Assembly (NCBI RefSeq): GCF_033958435.1
Contig: NC_134161.1
Location: forward strand, 3,410,001-3,474,000
Reading direction: 5' to 3'
Origin: Carettochelys insculpta
Taxonomy: Eukaryota; Chordata; Testudines; Carettochelyidae
DNA length: 64,000 nt
The position numbers and the translations under genes are program-made. The notes beneath the pieces were generated by a model, which saw only the letters and a program-made list of their open reading frames with translations, was not told where the DNA came from and did not search any database. Shown here one piece after another: positions 34,561 to 45,660 of the stretch. Each line of letters begins with the position of its first letter. The first letter of the stretch is position 1.

Positions 34561-35205
34561 AGACCGTTGTATTGCACTGCTCTTGGCTTTTTTAAGGTTG
34601 CCATTCTTAAAATCCGCAGCGTGAGAATAAGTCCCCTACCTCCATCAGCAGGAGGGAGTATTTTGGAATGTCCCAGAGCTGTTTTTGTTTTTTCCCCATA
34701 TTTTGAAGTTAAACAGATTTTTTTTTCCCCTCCTGATGCACCCCAAATTAATTTTACATCTGCCAAGGAAAACCAGTGAAATTGATCTGATGAGCCGGCT
34801 GCTTCCATTTGCAGACATTATTTCCTTTTGCTCTTCAGCTCTCCTGCCCTGCCACATGCTCTGGTTCCTGCCTTCAGCCATCCATGTGAGGAATGATTTT
34901 TTTCTGTGCACCGTGGTATGTTTTGAATGTGCACCACCAATAGAAACAAAACACCGAGCTGTGTGCGCTCTGCTCATCAGCTGGGCAACCTTTGAATTGC
35001 TCGTAAGCGGCCACAGAAGCTTACTGCTCACAGGGAACGCTGCTCCCAACTCAAGTAATTCTATTGCTTCCATCCTTCTCCATGCCCCTACCGGTCCAGC
35101 TTCTCTAACATATATTCAGCCTCTGTGTTTTGATCCCACTTTTAGAGACTTCCTAGGGTCTGTTGCAACATCTCCTCCTCCTCCTCCAGTTTCTGGTGAG
35201 CCACA
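34561..35205. other. Non-coding sequence with long fortuitous frames
   Basis: A plus frame of 183 codons (34685-35236) and a minus frame of 142 codons (35073-34645) overlap. The plus frame is hydrophobic with no recognisable motif and its end runs into the MITE at 35206. I do not call a gene. Confidence 0.4.
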
Positions 35206-35536
35206 GGGGCATGTCTGCACAGCAGCCGTACTTTGAAATTAGCTCTTCTGGAAGAACTGATTTTGAAATAGTGCTGCTACACACAAGAATGCATTGTGAA
35301 ACAGCACTCCATCTGCGCGCACACAGCCGTTGGATGAACTGTGGCTTATTTCAAAATAGGCTCTACTCCCTTTCTGCACAGCTGTTATTTCGAAATAAGC
35401 GCTATTCCTCATAGGATGATATTTACCAGTTTCGAAATAAGCCGTCAGTTGTTTCAAAATTATTTCTGAATCGCGGTTGCGTTGCGTACGCGCTAGCAAA
35501 GTTATTTTGAAATAACTTTCCGTGTAGCACTACCCC
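35206..35536. mobile_element. TTCGAAA-type MITE, copy 4
   Basis: The left end GGGGCATGTCTGCACAGCAG and the right end GTGTAGCACTACCCC are imperfect inverted repeats. The interior has TTATTTCGAAATAAGCG, TTTCGAAATAAGCC and GTTATTTTGAAATAAC, the same words as copy 1. No coding capacity. Confidence 0.7.
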
Positions 35537-36640
35537 ATGAGAGCTGTCCCCCCGATCAGCTGCTTTTTCCCTTCCGTTGATGGTAAGAAGATGGTACACT
35601 GAGGGAGAGGGTATTTTAGTGCATGTAGTCAGTAGCTCCACTGATCAGCCTCCCCAATGGCTTGCAAAAGTGGGCCTTCCTCTGCAGGACCCAAGGAGAG
35701 TCAGCAGGAGTAAGTTGGTGAGGTTTAGTCAGTGGCTGGGGAAGAGAGCGACCCATTTAAACTGATGAAGGTGCATAGCTAGGGGAGGTCTGTAATGTGC
35801 TTATCCAGTCTCTGTGTGTGATCATATAGGTTCCCCCATCCGTCCAAGTTCCCAATCTGTCATTTCCATCCCCATCCTCACTTCACTTAAACCCGGCAGC
35901 TCACCCCTACGCTTGGCTTCCTCACGTCGGTGTAGGGCAGGGTTTCCTATTCACATGCAACGGGGAGTTCACTCTAAAGAGCACTTGCCAGTGTAGTAAT
36001 GCCACTAAGTCCTTACCTCTGATCTCTTGGCCTTAGAGCCCTGCGGCTTCACAAGAAACTCATTTTCAGTTCTGCTCATCATGTACATGGCCTGTAAAAC
36101 CCACTTGCCCTAAACTGTGATCTCCTGCATACCCATGTGCGGATTGCGTATGCTGGTCCAACGACCTATCTGGCAGAGGTCAGAGTTAAGCTTTAGTCTG
36201 TGTCATTTGGATGAATGCAGTAGGTGGGTGTGTTCTAGGAAGCTAAGGTGTCTGTGTGTACTTGTGGTTAGAGAGATGTGTGTGGTAGGTTTACATAAGG
36301 TTTACCTTGGCCAACTTAATATCATGCTTAATTTTTAAGTATCAAATTAACTGTGCTTCATGACAATTTTAACTGTAGGTTAGTTTACAAATTTGTTTTG
36401 GGGACTGGCGAGAGAGGGGGTGGACTGCAAGGCGGACAGGTAGAAAAGTCTCTGGTCACACAAAGATATTTTTCAATCCCATGCTCTACTGCCACCTGAG
36501 ACACCTAAGAGTTCAAAGTAACTACTTATAGCATAACTAGGGCTAAACTAATTAACATGTTAGGTCTCCCCCGGCCCCACCAGGATGATCGAAGAACTTT
36601 TTGTATGCTCTGGTCAATCTCAGTTGCAATTATAATTTCT
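35537..36640. other. Unique non-coding sequence
   Basis: Nothing recognised. The right edge of this stretch adjoins the LINE 3' end on the minus strand. Confidence 0.45.
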
Positions 36641-38610
36641 GTAGATCTAGTCGAGGCTGTACAAGTGTGGTGCTTGAGATGACCAAGACTTATTCATTCG
36701 TTGCATGCTGATTAGCGTAGGCGATCATGGCCCTTCACTCCCGTCTGTTACGAGTACTCTGGAGCATCTCCACAGTACTGTGGCAATGAAACCGTGAAGT
36801 ATACTGTCCAATATTTTCGCACTTTGTCTACCTCGTCCTCACTTTCCATTATACTTTCCTGTTATCACGACATTTTCAAGCACAGACTTTGTAATTATAT
36901 GGCCTATGAATTTTGTCTGCCTTGTTCTTATCCAATTGAACAGTGTTCTTTTGCTGTTAGCTTCATTTAAGACAGTCATTTGTCCTTTTGGTAGTCCATG
37001 AGATGCCCAACATCCTTCTTAAAAACCACATTTCTGTGGCTTTGACATACTTCTCAGTTTGTTTACTGATAGTCCATGATTCGCATCCATACATGAGGAC
37101 TCTTTTCCTAGTCTCCAATGATAAAGATCTGTTTATGAGAATACTTCTCCTTTTCTGAAATGCCGCTTTCGCTTGAGCAATTCTGCATTTCGCTTCAGTT
37201 AAACACCTACCATCGGATGTGATATAGGATCCTAAGTACTTGAATTTAGTCACTTTACGAAGAACTGTTCCATTTGCTCGTACCTCACATGTTGGCAGTA
37301 CCTTCTTCTTTGTCATAACCATTACTTCAGTCTTTGAGATGTTCAGCTTGAGTCCCTTCAGCTCACTTTCTTGATTGACAGTGTTAACCAGTTCCTGAAG
37401 ATCTCTTTCACTTTCCGCTATTAAAACAGTATCATCTGCATACCTCAGGTTGTTGATGTTACATCCTCCAAAGTTTAATCCTGGCAGACGTTGTATTTGG
37501 TGCATTATTCTTTCACTGTACAAGTTAGAGAGATCAGGTGAAAGGACACAGCCTTGTCTCACTCCTCATTTTATCTTCGCATTTCCACAAAGGTTTTTTC
37601 CGACTCTGGTGGCTGCTGCCTGTTCCCAGTAGATGTTTTTAATTATTCTTAAATCCTTCCCCACTATATCCAGTTCTTCCAACAGTTTCATCATTTCGTG
37701 ATGTTTTACTCTGTCGAATGCTTTCTCATCGACGACGAAGCACAAATACGTCCTTCGAACTCCCAGTGCTCTTTCAATTAATGACCTAAAAATGTAGATT
37801 GCGTTACCAGTACCTCTGTCTTCCACAAATCCACATTGTTCATGGGAGATCTGACTAGATTTGATTTCGAATCCGATTCATAATAATCTTCAAAAGAATG
37901 TTGGTCATGTGACTCATGAGACTGATTGTCCAGTGCTGTTCACATTCAGTTGCGCATGGTTTCTTCGGCAAGGCAAGAAAAACAGATCTTGATAAGTCTT
38001 CTGGGACGTGCCCTGTACTGTAAGTATCATTTAAGAAATTCGTAATTGTGTCAGTACCCAAGTCTTCTAAGACTTCAAACATCTCACTCGTGAGTTTGTC
38101 CAAACCAGGTGCTTCTCCTCTTTTCATGCATTTCAAAGCTTTGCTTACTTCTTGAGTATAGGTGAACCATCTGGACTCAACTTATCCACTCTCTCATCAT
38201 CATAGCGTTCTGAAATGTATTCTGACCACCTTTCCAAAATTTTATCCTTGTCCATTATTATACTACCATCCTTCGACTTCAGACAGCCAGATGACGAGTG
38301 TGTTTTCCTTCCTGTTGCCTCCTGGATTTGCATATGCATCTCTTTTGTATCACTTCCATGTTGCTGTTCAATTATCTTACACTGTTCATTTAACCAGTTT
38401 TCCTTTGCAGCTGCACATTTTAACTTTATTTCTCTTCAGTTTTTCATATTCAGAAAATTTCTTTTTCGCTACTCTTCTTTCTTCCATGAGTTGCAAAATT
38501 CCCTTCTTCTTAACGGTTTTATTTCTTGGAAGGTTTTCGTCCGCAGATGTAACAATGGATTCTTTTAATAATTCCCATTCTGTTAATATCAGTTAGGTCT
38601 CTTAAGGCGC
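36640..38610 (-). mobile_element. RTE-like non-LTR LINE, 5' truncated, minus strand
   Basis: About 2 kb of LINE sequence on the minus strand contains the linker before the reverse transcriptase, the RT domain and a decayed C-terminal region. The motif spelling (NNLRYADDTVLIAES, KFKYLGSYITSDG, TEMWFLRRMLGISW) resembles RTE-group and related APE-type LINEs. I cannot fix the clade without a tree. Boundaries are estimated from where translated similarity stops. Confidence 0.75.
36963..38600 (-). pseudogene. LINE reverse transcriptase pseudogene (minus)
   Basis: Read on the minus strand: a pre-RT region with KKFSEYEKLKRNK and DGSIIMDKDKILERWSEYIS; RT motifs LKCMKRGEAPGLDKLTSEMF, LFLALPKKP-like SVFLALPKKP, SHEQCGFVEDRGTGNAIYIF, the Asp motif CFVVDEKAFDRVKHHE, GVRQGCVLSPDLSNLYSE, the catalytic LRYADDTVLIAES (YADD codons at 37442-37431), and KLNISKTEVMV. 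The frame from 37562 to 36963 is open for 199 codons. Elsewhere stops and frameshifts interrupt it: a stop precedes GVRQGC near 37565, another break follows at about 38140, and stops follow LK near 36962. The catalytic aspartates are kept, but the copy cannot make a full protein. Confidence 0.82.
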
Positions 38611-41580
38611 TGACCGAGACTAGACGTGCCAAAGTGTCCCTTACTTAAACTAAGTTCCGCAGAGCATTGGTGTTCCGTGAACAATTCGTAGGTGTGCTGC
38701 GAGCCTTCGGAAGAGTACACGAATGATATATATTTTGTGTCGTTAAAACCAGATTCAATATTATTACTTCACTGCTGTGACACCTGATTAAATTATTGCA
38801 TTTTGGATTTCCTGTATATGTTGGTTTTTGGTTCCCCCCCAGCCCCCGTCTGGTGACATTTTTTTATGAAGATTTTCACAGGTGTTCCACACTAATATTG
38901 TTTGGTATTCCATAGTCTCAAAAGGTTTAAGAAACATTGCCTTACAGTATGTCGTTTTCATTGTAAACTGGCTCATTGGCCGAGTAACAACTTCCTTCCC
39001 TGTTGTTGACGAGGATCCCTGAGCTACTATGTGATTGGAAAAGTTGTGGATTTTGTTTTGTTATTTAGCTTACTTTTAGGTCTCGGTGAGGGTACTGCAT
39101 ATTTGCATGTTTATCTTGTAATACGTTGAGTTGTAACTTTAGAAGAGTGTGGAACAACTTCATAGCCTTGACTTGAGGGAAATCCTCTTGATAGAGTCCT
39201 GGTATCCCTAGGCCACCGAAAATAAGTTTACAGTCCACAAGGATTTGCTGTCATGCTATCTTGCACAGCCCATGTTGTTTTATAATGTAAACTTGCAGAA
39301 GTCTGAATACCGAAAACTTATTCCAAGCAATTACCCTAAACACCAGATGTAAAGTATGTAATTAGTTTGGTTTTTAAAATAGCCTGAGCAAATTCATCCA
39401 CTAGGAAAATCAAATACCAAATAATCCAAGGGATGGGCAGTGGGGGTGGCGCACATCTGCACCTGTTTGAGGAACACAGTGCAGGTCGCAGGGTACTTCT
39501 GCTAAAGCTAGCAATCATTTTCCAAATCTTGGGGGGAAAAATGCTTTACCTGCAAGAGCTCATTTTCAGAAACATTTCACGCAGTATAAGAGCAGCTTAG
39601 TCGTTTCCCCACTTCCCCACTTTTAGATCAATTGCCGTGTTTCAATTTCCCTATTTATAGCCTAATTTTGCCTGGATCAGATGAAAACTGTTACATTTGC
39701 CTGTATAATACACTTAAAGTAGCTAATCTGAAATTGTAGTTTTCAATCAGAAGGGAATTTTGACTGCTTTTATAGAAAGATTACTCTAAAACATGTTTCC
39801 CGTATGGCTGATTTTGATTCCTTGAACACACTTGTAAATGTTGAAATACGAAACCCAATGTGTTTCTCTCTTTCTTTGTTAAAACATTTCACATTCACGG
39901 CAGAGGATTCTGTTTCTATCTTCATATCAATGAGAGAGTTTTTAAAGGGGAAAAATGGTGGCTGACATGTCAGCGCTCCGTATCACCTCTATCAGAAAGA
40001 CTGATTACTGTGTGGATGGTGACTTGCTTCTGCTGAATAAGCTGGTGTAATGCAGTCTAAACCCAAGAAAAATAGGTCAAACTGTAGGTATAGCATACTA
40101 AATTACCACAAAAAACTTGGAAAGCCTCCGGTTTGAATGGACAGGGCCTCCAGGAGCTATTGCTACGTTCTAAGCAGAATTAGAAAACTGATGGGACTCT
40201 TTCTTTCTCTGTATGTATGTGTTTTGTTTTATATATATATAATATGAACGGAGCCTGTTGCTCATTTAGCTATGGTTTTCACAGTGCTTGAGGCTGTCAT
40301 TTTTTATATATAAAGAAGGCACACATTTGGTATCTGTCAAATCTAGCTGTTTGCATAGAATGTGAAAAGTAAATATATGGACACTTTTTAGATCAGTTTT
40401 TTTTTTCCAAAGCATTATCTCAGGGCTGGAGGCAAAGTTAGTTTTGTGTGAAGGCAAATAAAACTCTGGCTCAGCAAGGGTGTCTAAGCATGTGTATAAC
40501 TTTAAATATACCAGGTTGAGTGAGGTAGCACCATTTATTCAAGAGCTCAGTGTCACTTGAAAGCTTCTCTCTCTCACCAGCAGAAGTCATTATCTCTTGC
40601 ATCTTGGGTCTCTAACATCCTGAGACCCAAACAGCTACAACGTATATAAATTTAAGCATGTAAGGTGCCCCAATGGTTTCAATGGGAAAACTTGTTCAAT
40701 TGGCACTTCGCTCAGTGCTAACCAGGTGCAACACACTTAAGTGTGGAAGGGAAACTTGTTTGTTGTCCTTCTCTTGAGTTTTGAGCGAGAAAATATTTTG
40801 TGAAGAGCCTGACATTGAAGCATAAGAGTTACTTATATCTGCAAAGAAACAGTCATGAGTAAGCTTGATCGTTAGCTCTGTTAAATACATCTGACAGGTG
40901 GTCTGACGGTGGCGGCTTGCTATTAGTATTCCGAAATAGTCTGACCTGTCAAGATGCAGGTAACTTCAGCTTTTTTTATAATACGAAGATTTCAAGCAGC
41001 ATGCGGTGAAATTGTTCATGTAAATCCAATCCAGGAGTAGCTGCTATCACACAGTCTGACAGATATGTCATTCTCTTCATCTGGCACGTGTCGTGTGTGA
41101 TACGAGGCTATGGCAGTTGGCAGTAGGCCCACAGTGTTGGGTGTCAGACTAAAAAATGTTCTGAGATGTGTTTTCCAGGCTGACACTGACTTACTTAAAA
41201 GCATTAAGTTGTTGTTAATAAGAATAAAGATATGGGTGGGAAAGTTGTTGGATTTTACATGTAAGCCAGAATTCTTAAAGCAGACGTATTTGAGTTTTTT
41301 GATGTTGCTTTGTTCTTCTCTTTAATATGTGTGAGAACAATATATTGGTATAGGGCACTTTCTTTAAACAATTGCCATTGCTGTGGTAGAGATCAATAAT
41401 TGATGAACATATGAGACTATCCTTGCTCGCTCGATGAGGTGACTGGTTGATTCCAGGAGAGGGTTTATTTTATTAGCTTGAGGGGTCCATCTACTTCTGA
41501 AATTGTAATTAAGATGTGCATTTCCCTTTGACCGAAGAAGTGGGAAGAAGGTTTGATGTATGCTGGTGACGTTAGATCTT
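38611..41580. other. Unique non-coding sequence
   Basis: No gene or repeat recognised. There is a short AT dinucleotide run at about 40230-40243 and a T run at 40398-40407. Confidence 0.5.
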
Positions 41581-41680
41581 CATAGAATCTGAGGGCTGGA
41601 AGGGACCTCAGGAGGTCAACTAGTCCAGCTGCCTGCCTGAAGCAGGCTCAACCTTAACGAAATCATCCCACCCAGGACTT
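41581..41680 (-). mobile_element. Old CR1 (minus), 3' terminal piece
   Basis: CATAGAATCTGAGGGCTGG followed by AAGGGACCTCAGGAGGTCA is the reverse complement of a CR1 3' terminus (compare 44000-44030). The sequence continues logically at 44036 (GTCAAGCTGGGACTAAAAAC), so this piece and 44036-45660 are one older minus-strand CR1 split by the plus-strand CR1. Confidence 0.85.
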
Positions 41681-43872
41681 GACCTGCTGCTCACAAACAG
41701 GGGAGAACTAATAGAAGAAATAAAAGTGGGAGGAAACCTGGGCTGCAGCTACCATGAGACCATAGATTTCAGAATCCTGACAAAAGGAAGAAAGGTGAGC
41801 AGTAACATACAGACCCTAGATCTCAGAAGAGCTCCCTGAGAGAATGGATGAGCTGGATCACTTGGGAAATGAAGATGAAGGGGATAAGAGTTCAAGAGAA
41901 CTGGCAGTAATTTAAACAAGTCTTACTGAAGGCACAGGAGCAAGCCATCCTGCTGCATAGTAAGAAATGCAAACATGGTAGGCAACCAGCGTGCCTGAAC
42001 GGGGAAATCCTTAGTCAGCTTAAACTCAAAAGATTGCCTACAAGACATGGAAACGTGGACAGTTGACTAAGGAGGAGTATCAACATATGGCTGGAGAATG
42101 CCGGGCAGTAATCAGGAAAGCGAAAGCACAATTGGAACTGCAGCTGGCAAGGGATGTGAAGAGTAACAAGGAGGGTTTCTACAGGCATGTTAACAATAAA
42201 CGGATTATCAGAGAAGGTGTGGGGCCCTTACTGGATGAGGGAGGTAACTTAGCGACAGATGATGCAGGAAAAGCTGAAGTACTCAGTGCTATTTTTGCCT
42301 CAGTCTTCATGGACAAAGTCAACTTCCCCATGACGGTCCTAGACTATGCAGTATGGGAAGGTGGAGGACAGCCATCTGTGGGGAAGGAACAAGTTCTGAG
42401 CTATCTCGAAAAACTGGACGTACACAAATCCATAGGTCTAGATTTAATGCACCCGAAGGTACTGAGGGAATCGGCAGAGGTCATTGCTGAACCATTATCT
42501 TTAAAGACTCTTGGAGATCGGGGGGAGATACCAGATGACTGGAAAAATGACTGGTCATTGCTGAACCATTATCTTTGAAGACTCTTGGAGAAGGGGGAGA
42601 TACTGGATGACTGGAAAAAGGCAAACATAGTGCCCATCTTTAAAAAAGGAAAGGACAATCCGGAGAAGTATAGACGGGTCAGCCTTACCTCAATCCCTGG
42701 GAAGATAATGGAAGGAATCCTTTAGGAATCAATTTTGGAGCACTTGGAAGAGGGGAAAGTGATCCCAAGTAGCCAATGTGGATTCACCAGGGGCAAGTCC
42801 TGCCCTAACCAATCTGATTAGTTTCTACGATGAGGTAACAAGCTCTGTGGACATGGGAAAGTCGGTGGATGTGATATACCTTGACTTCAGCAAGGCTTTT
42901 GATACGGTCTCCCACAACATTTTTGTCCACAAGTTAAGGAAATATGATTTGGGTCCCTGGACTATAAGATGGATAGAAAGCTGGCTTGATGGTCGGTCCC
43001 AACGGGTAGTGGTCAATGGCTCAATATCTGGATGGCGGTCGGTTTCAAGCAGAGTGCCACAAGGCTTGGTTCTGGGGCCGGTGTTGTTCAACATCTTTAT
43101 TAATGACCTGCATGAGGGACTGGATTGTACCCTCAGCAAGGTTGTGGATGACACCAAACTAGGGGGAGAGGTAGATTGGTTAGAGGGTAGAGAGAGAATC
43201 CAGAGTGACCTGAATGAATTGGAGGACTGGGCTAAAAGAAATCTGATGAGGTTCAACAAGTAGAAGTGTGGAGTCCTGCACCTGGGATGGAAGAATCCCA
43301 AGCATTGTTATAGGCTGGCAACCGACTGGCTCAGCAGCAGCACGATGGAAAGGGACCTAGGGGTTATGTTGGATGAAAGGCTGGATATGAGTAAACAGTG
43401 TGCCCTTGTAGCCACGAAGGCTAACAGCATACTAGGGTACATTAGGAGGAGCATTTCGAGCAGATCTAGAGAAGTAGTTAGTCCCCTCTATTCGGCACTG
43501 GTGAGGCCACATCTGGAATATTGTGTCCCGTTTTGGGGCCCCCGGGATAAAAAGGATGTGGATTTGCTGGAGCAGGTTCAGCGGAGGACAACAAAAATGA
43601 TTAAGGGGCTGGAGCACAAGACGTATGAGGGTAGGCTGAGGGATTTGGGTTTATTTAGTTTGCAGAAGAGAAGACTGAAGGGTGATTTAATAGCAACCTT
43701 CAACTTCCTGAAGGGGAGCTCTAAAAAGGAGGGTGAGAAACTGTTCTCAGTGGTGTCAGGTGAGAGAACAAGGACCAGTGGTCTGAAGTTAAAGAGGGAG
43801 AGGTGCAGGTTAGATATTAGGGGAAAACTGCTTCACCAGGAGGGTGGTGAAGCATTGGAATGCATTGCCTGA
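41681..43872 (+). pseudogene. CR1 ORF2 (endonuclease tail and reverse transcriptase)
   Basis: The ORF2 protein of CR1 carries an APE-type endonuclease and a reverse transcriptase for target-primed reverse transcription. Visible here: endonuclease C-terminus (DLLLTNRGEL, NLGCSYHETIDFRI), linker (KSNKEGFYRHVNNKRI, VGPLLDEGGNLATDD), and RT motifs [48 protein letters not shown] and [11 protein letters not shown] (VVDD at 43141-43152; most CR1 copies read FADD). Then VMLDERLDMSKQCALVATK and VRPHLEYCVPFWGP. Damage: several stops at 41900-42050, a 74-bp tandem duplication at 42481-42622 that breaks the frame, a frame change before 42778, and a TAG at 43261-43263. The aspartates of motif C remain but the preceding two residues are changed. 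Confidence 0.9.
42481..42622 (+). repeat. 74-bp direct tandem duplication inside CR1
   Basis: TCATTGCTGAACCATTATCT occurs at 42481 and again at 42555, and the following bases (TTRAAGACTCTTGGAGA, GATGACTGGAAAAA) repeat too. The period is 74, not a multiple of three, so it shifts the reading frame. The two units already differ at several positions. Confidence 0.9.
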
Positions 43873-44035
43873 AGAGGTAGTGGATTCTCTATCCCTCGAT
43901 GTTTTTAAGTCTCAGGTTGCCAAGGTCCTGGCTTGGGATGACTTAGTGGGGGTTGCTCTTGCTTGAAGCAGGGGGCTGGACTAGATGACCTCCTGAGGTC
44001 CCTTCCAGCCCTAGGATTTTGTGATTCTATGACTT

Positions 44036-45660
44036 TTTGTCAAGCTGGGACTAAAAACCTCTAAGGGTGGAGATTCCACCACCTCTGTAGTAATTCATTC
44101 CAGTGCTTCACCACTCTCCTGGTAAATTAGTTATTCCTAATATCCAACCTACGTCTCCCTCTGTAACTTCAGACCATTGTTCCTTGTTCTACCATCTGTT
44201 ACTACTGAGAACAGCCTCGCTCCGTCCTCTTTAGAGCCCCCCCTTCAGGCAGTTGACGACTGCTATCCAATCCCCCCCTCACTCTACTCTTCTGCAAACT
44301 AACTAAGCCCAAATCCCTCAGCCTCTCCTCATAGGTCATGTGCTCCAACTCCCTAATCATTTTTGTTGCCCTCCAGTGCATCCACATCCTTTCTATACCG
44401 GGGGACCCAGAACTAGACACAATGCCCCAGACGAGGCCTCAGGAGTACCCTATAGAGGGGCATAATAACTTCTCTAGATCTGTTGGAAATGCGTCTCCTA
44501 ATTCACCCAAATATGCTGTTAGCCTTCTGGGTTACTAGGGCACGCTGTTGATTCATATCCAGCCTCTCATCCACTATAATCCCCAAGTCCTTTTCTGCTA
44601 TATTGCTACTTAGCCAGACGGTCCCCAGCCTGTAACAATGCTTGTGATTCTTCTGTCCCAAGTGCAGGGCTCTGCCCTTGACCTTTTTGAACCTCCTCAG
44701 ATTTATTTTGGCCCAATCCTCCAATTTGTCTAGGTCACTCTGGACCCTACTCCTACCCTCCAATGTATCTACCTGTACCCCTAGCTTAGTGTCATCCTCA
44801 AATTTGCTGAGGGTGCAATCCATCCCCTCATCCAGGTCATTAATCAAGATGTTGAACAATACAAGCTCTAGAAGCGATTCTTGGGGAACTCCACTTGAAA
44901 GTGACCACCAACCAGACATTAAGCCTTTGACCACTACCCATTTTTTCTATCTACCTTACAGTCTAATTATCCAATCTATATTTCCTTAATTTACAGGCAA
45001 GAATATTGTGGGAGACTGTATCAAAGACCTCGCTAACGTTAAGGCATATCACATCCTTTGACTTCCATATGTTCACAAAGCCACTTATCTCGTCATAAAA
45101 GCTAATCAGATCGGTCAGGCATGACTTGTCCTTGGTGTATCCGTGTTGACTACTCTTGAACACTTCCCCTCATCCAAGTGCTTCAACATGGATTCTGTGA
45201 TTTTTTTTTTTCCCCCACGATGACTTTGTTTGATGAAAATCGATCTGTAGTTCCCTTAATTGTCCTCTTTTCCTTTTTTAAAGATGGACAGGACGTCTTT
45301 TTCCAGTCATTCAGGACCTCTCCAGATCGCCACAAGTTTTCAAAGGCAGTAGCCGAAGACGTCAACCAGTTCCTCAGTACCCTTGGATGGGTTAAACCTG
45401 GACCCATGGATTTCTGCGTATCTAGCTTTTATAAATAGCTGTTAACCTGTTCTTTCCTCACTGAGGGCTGCCAACCTCCTTCCCATAATGTATTGCCTAG
45501 TGCCATAGTCTGGTAAGTGATCTTGTAAAGACTGAGGCAAAAAAAGAAAACAAAAGGATTGAGTAGCCTTTCTCGCATCATCTGTCACCAGGTTTCCTCA
45601 CTCATCCAGTAACAGCCCCACACCCTCTCTGATCAGCCTCTTCTTGTCTTCAGTTGCTAA
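44036..45660 (-). mobile_element. Old CR1 (minus), main body
   Basis: This continues the 41581-41680 piece beyond the inserted CR1. From right to left it carries linker, RT and C-terminal coding sequence and the beginning of the 3' untranslated region. It is more decayed than the plus-strand copy, as expected for the host of the insertion. The upstream limit near 45660 is where translated similarity fades. Confidence 0.85.
44200..45655 (-). pseudogene. Old CR1 ORF2 pseudogene
   Basis: Minus-strand frames give KKRLIREGVGLLLDE-like linker sequence near 45640-45600, LTHPRVLRNW and VLNDWKKTSCPSLKKEK (45407-45183), DLISFYDEISGFVNIWKSKD and [17 protein letters not shown] (45163-44963), [20 protein letters not shown] and [14 protein letters not shown] (44934-44503), and [20 protein letters not shown] (44420-44202). 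The motif C box reads FEDD where FADD is usual. Each segment is in a different frame or separated by a stop. Confidence 0.82.

Larger units (their letters stand above)
41681..44030 (+). mobile_element. CR1 LINE, 5' truncated, inserted in an older CR1
   Basis: This is the longest LINE copy in the window, about 2.35 kb. It starts inside the endonuclease domain (DLLLTNRGELIEEI) and runs through the reverse transcriptase to a complete 3' end, GGGGCTGGACTAGATGACC..CCTTCCAGCCC..TGATTCTATG. GACTT flanks both sides (41676-41680 and 44031-44035) and is a likely target duplication. Being on top of another CR1, it is the younger of the two. Confidence 0.92.

Noticed and set aside
34685..35236. 183-codon plus-strand open frame
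   Set aside because: No recognisable domain, a 142-codon frame overlaps it on the other strand, and its 3' end runs into a MITE. A frame this long is plausible by chance over 64 kb in six frames.
42481..42622. CRISPR-like or satellite repeat
   Set aside because: There are only two units, both inside a LINE reading frame, and no spacer structure.
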